A DNA stretch of 64,000 nt from Dendrocalamus latiflorus (lineage: Eukaryota > Streptophyta > Magnoliopsida > Poales > Poaceae), in contig CM029620.1 in NCBI GenBank assembly GCA_017311315.1, positions 3,461,779-3,525,778 on the forward strand. The letters run 5' to 3'. Both the position numbers and the translations under genes were made by a program. Position 1 is the first letter of the stretch. Every line of letters begins with the position of its first letter. The notes under the pieces are model-generated. The model was not told the origin of the DNA. It made no database searches and saw nothing but the letters and a program-made list of their open reading frames with translations. This document shows positions 63,944 to 64,000 of the stretch, in pieces.

Positions 63944-64000
63944 CCAGGTACATCGGGCACTCCGGCAACAACTACGATGGAGAACGCCCTGCTGGCGGCC

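Larger units (their letters stand above)
63211..64000 (+). mobile_element. LTR retrotransposon, 5' end (runs off the window)
   Basis: A 245 bp LTR (63211-63455), leader, and a GC-rich gag-like start. It is the same family as the reverse LTR at 42186-42439. Without pol, the superfamily cannot be set; the short leader and the GCGCTGTCCGTGGGGA sequence after the LTR resemble grass gypsy elements. Confidence 0.75.

Overview
This is nuclear DNA of a grass (Poaceae). The evidence is dense nested LTR retrotransposons of grass type, CACTA and Mutator-like elements, GC-rich genes beside AT-rich intergenic DNA, and small elements flanked by (TA)n microsatellites in the style of rice Micron. A rice relative is plausible, but nothing I can read fixes the species. 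Only one ordinary, apparently intact host gene is present: an intronless phytochrome kinase substrate (PKS)-like gene at 48605-49876 (+). Everything else is satellite, transposon, or fragments of genes carried or broken by transposons.

Layout. 1-6855: tandem satellite with ~155 bp monomers in a 15-monomer, ~2.29 kb higher-order repeat, ending at a 100-N gap. 6989-8207: long-TIR, Pack-MULE-like element with a captured membrane-protein start. 8303-18640: element bounded by (AT)n tracts, carrying an Ulp1-type gene fragment and split by a young Copia element (9062-16531, 247 bp LTRs, TSD CGGCT). 18900-20110: decayed minus-strand Ulp1-type transposon gene. 20700-24145: gypsy pol tail, a large LTR, and the 5' end of a second gypsy element. 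24151-31250: that gypsy element (PBS, gag, PR, RT), split by a 4.1 kb CACTA element (26616-30716, TSD GGA) that holds two long hairpins and a 185-codon ORF. 31251-37955: two large related LTRs in opposite orientation, the first holding a solo LTR. 37957-47460: remnants of a MIRO (mitochondrial Rho GTPase) gene on the minus strand, separated by a rearranged SIRE/Maximus-like Copia block. 47460-50600: TA tract, foldback MITE, PKS-like gene. 50647-52701: Micron-like element, then a gypsy 3' end with its LTR. 52850-53480: degenerate tandem repeat with recurring TATA-like boxes. 53511-59776: 3' half of another SIRE-like element (minus strand). 59777-63210: 5' part of a second CACTA element encoding a TNP2-type transposase start, with a gypsy fragment inside. 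63211-64000: 5' LTR and gag start of another element, cut by the window edge.

Nesting order can be read directly. CACTA inserted in gypsy; Copia inserted in the Ulp1-type element; a solo LTR lies within a larger LTR; a second CACTA lies inside the integrase of the SIRE-like element. The most unusual structures are the CACTA element with two long inverted repeats, the split MIRO pseudogene with its ~848 bp direct repeat around a retrotransposon block, the array of CGGTCWGACCG dyads that varies among LTR copies, and the repeated association of element ends with (TA)n tracts.
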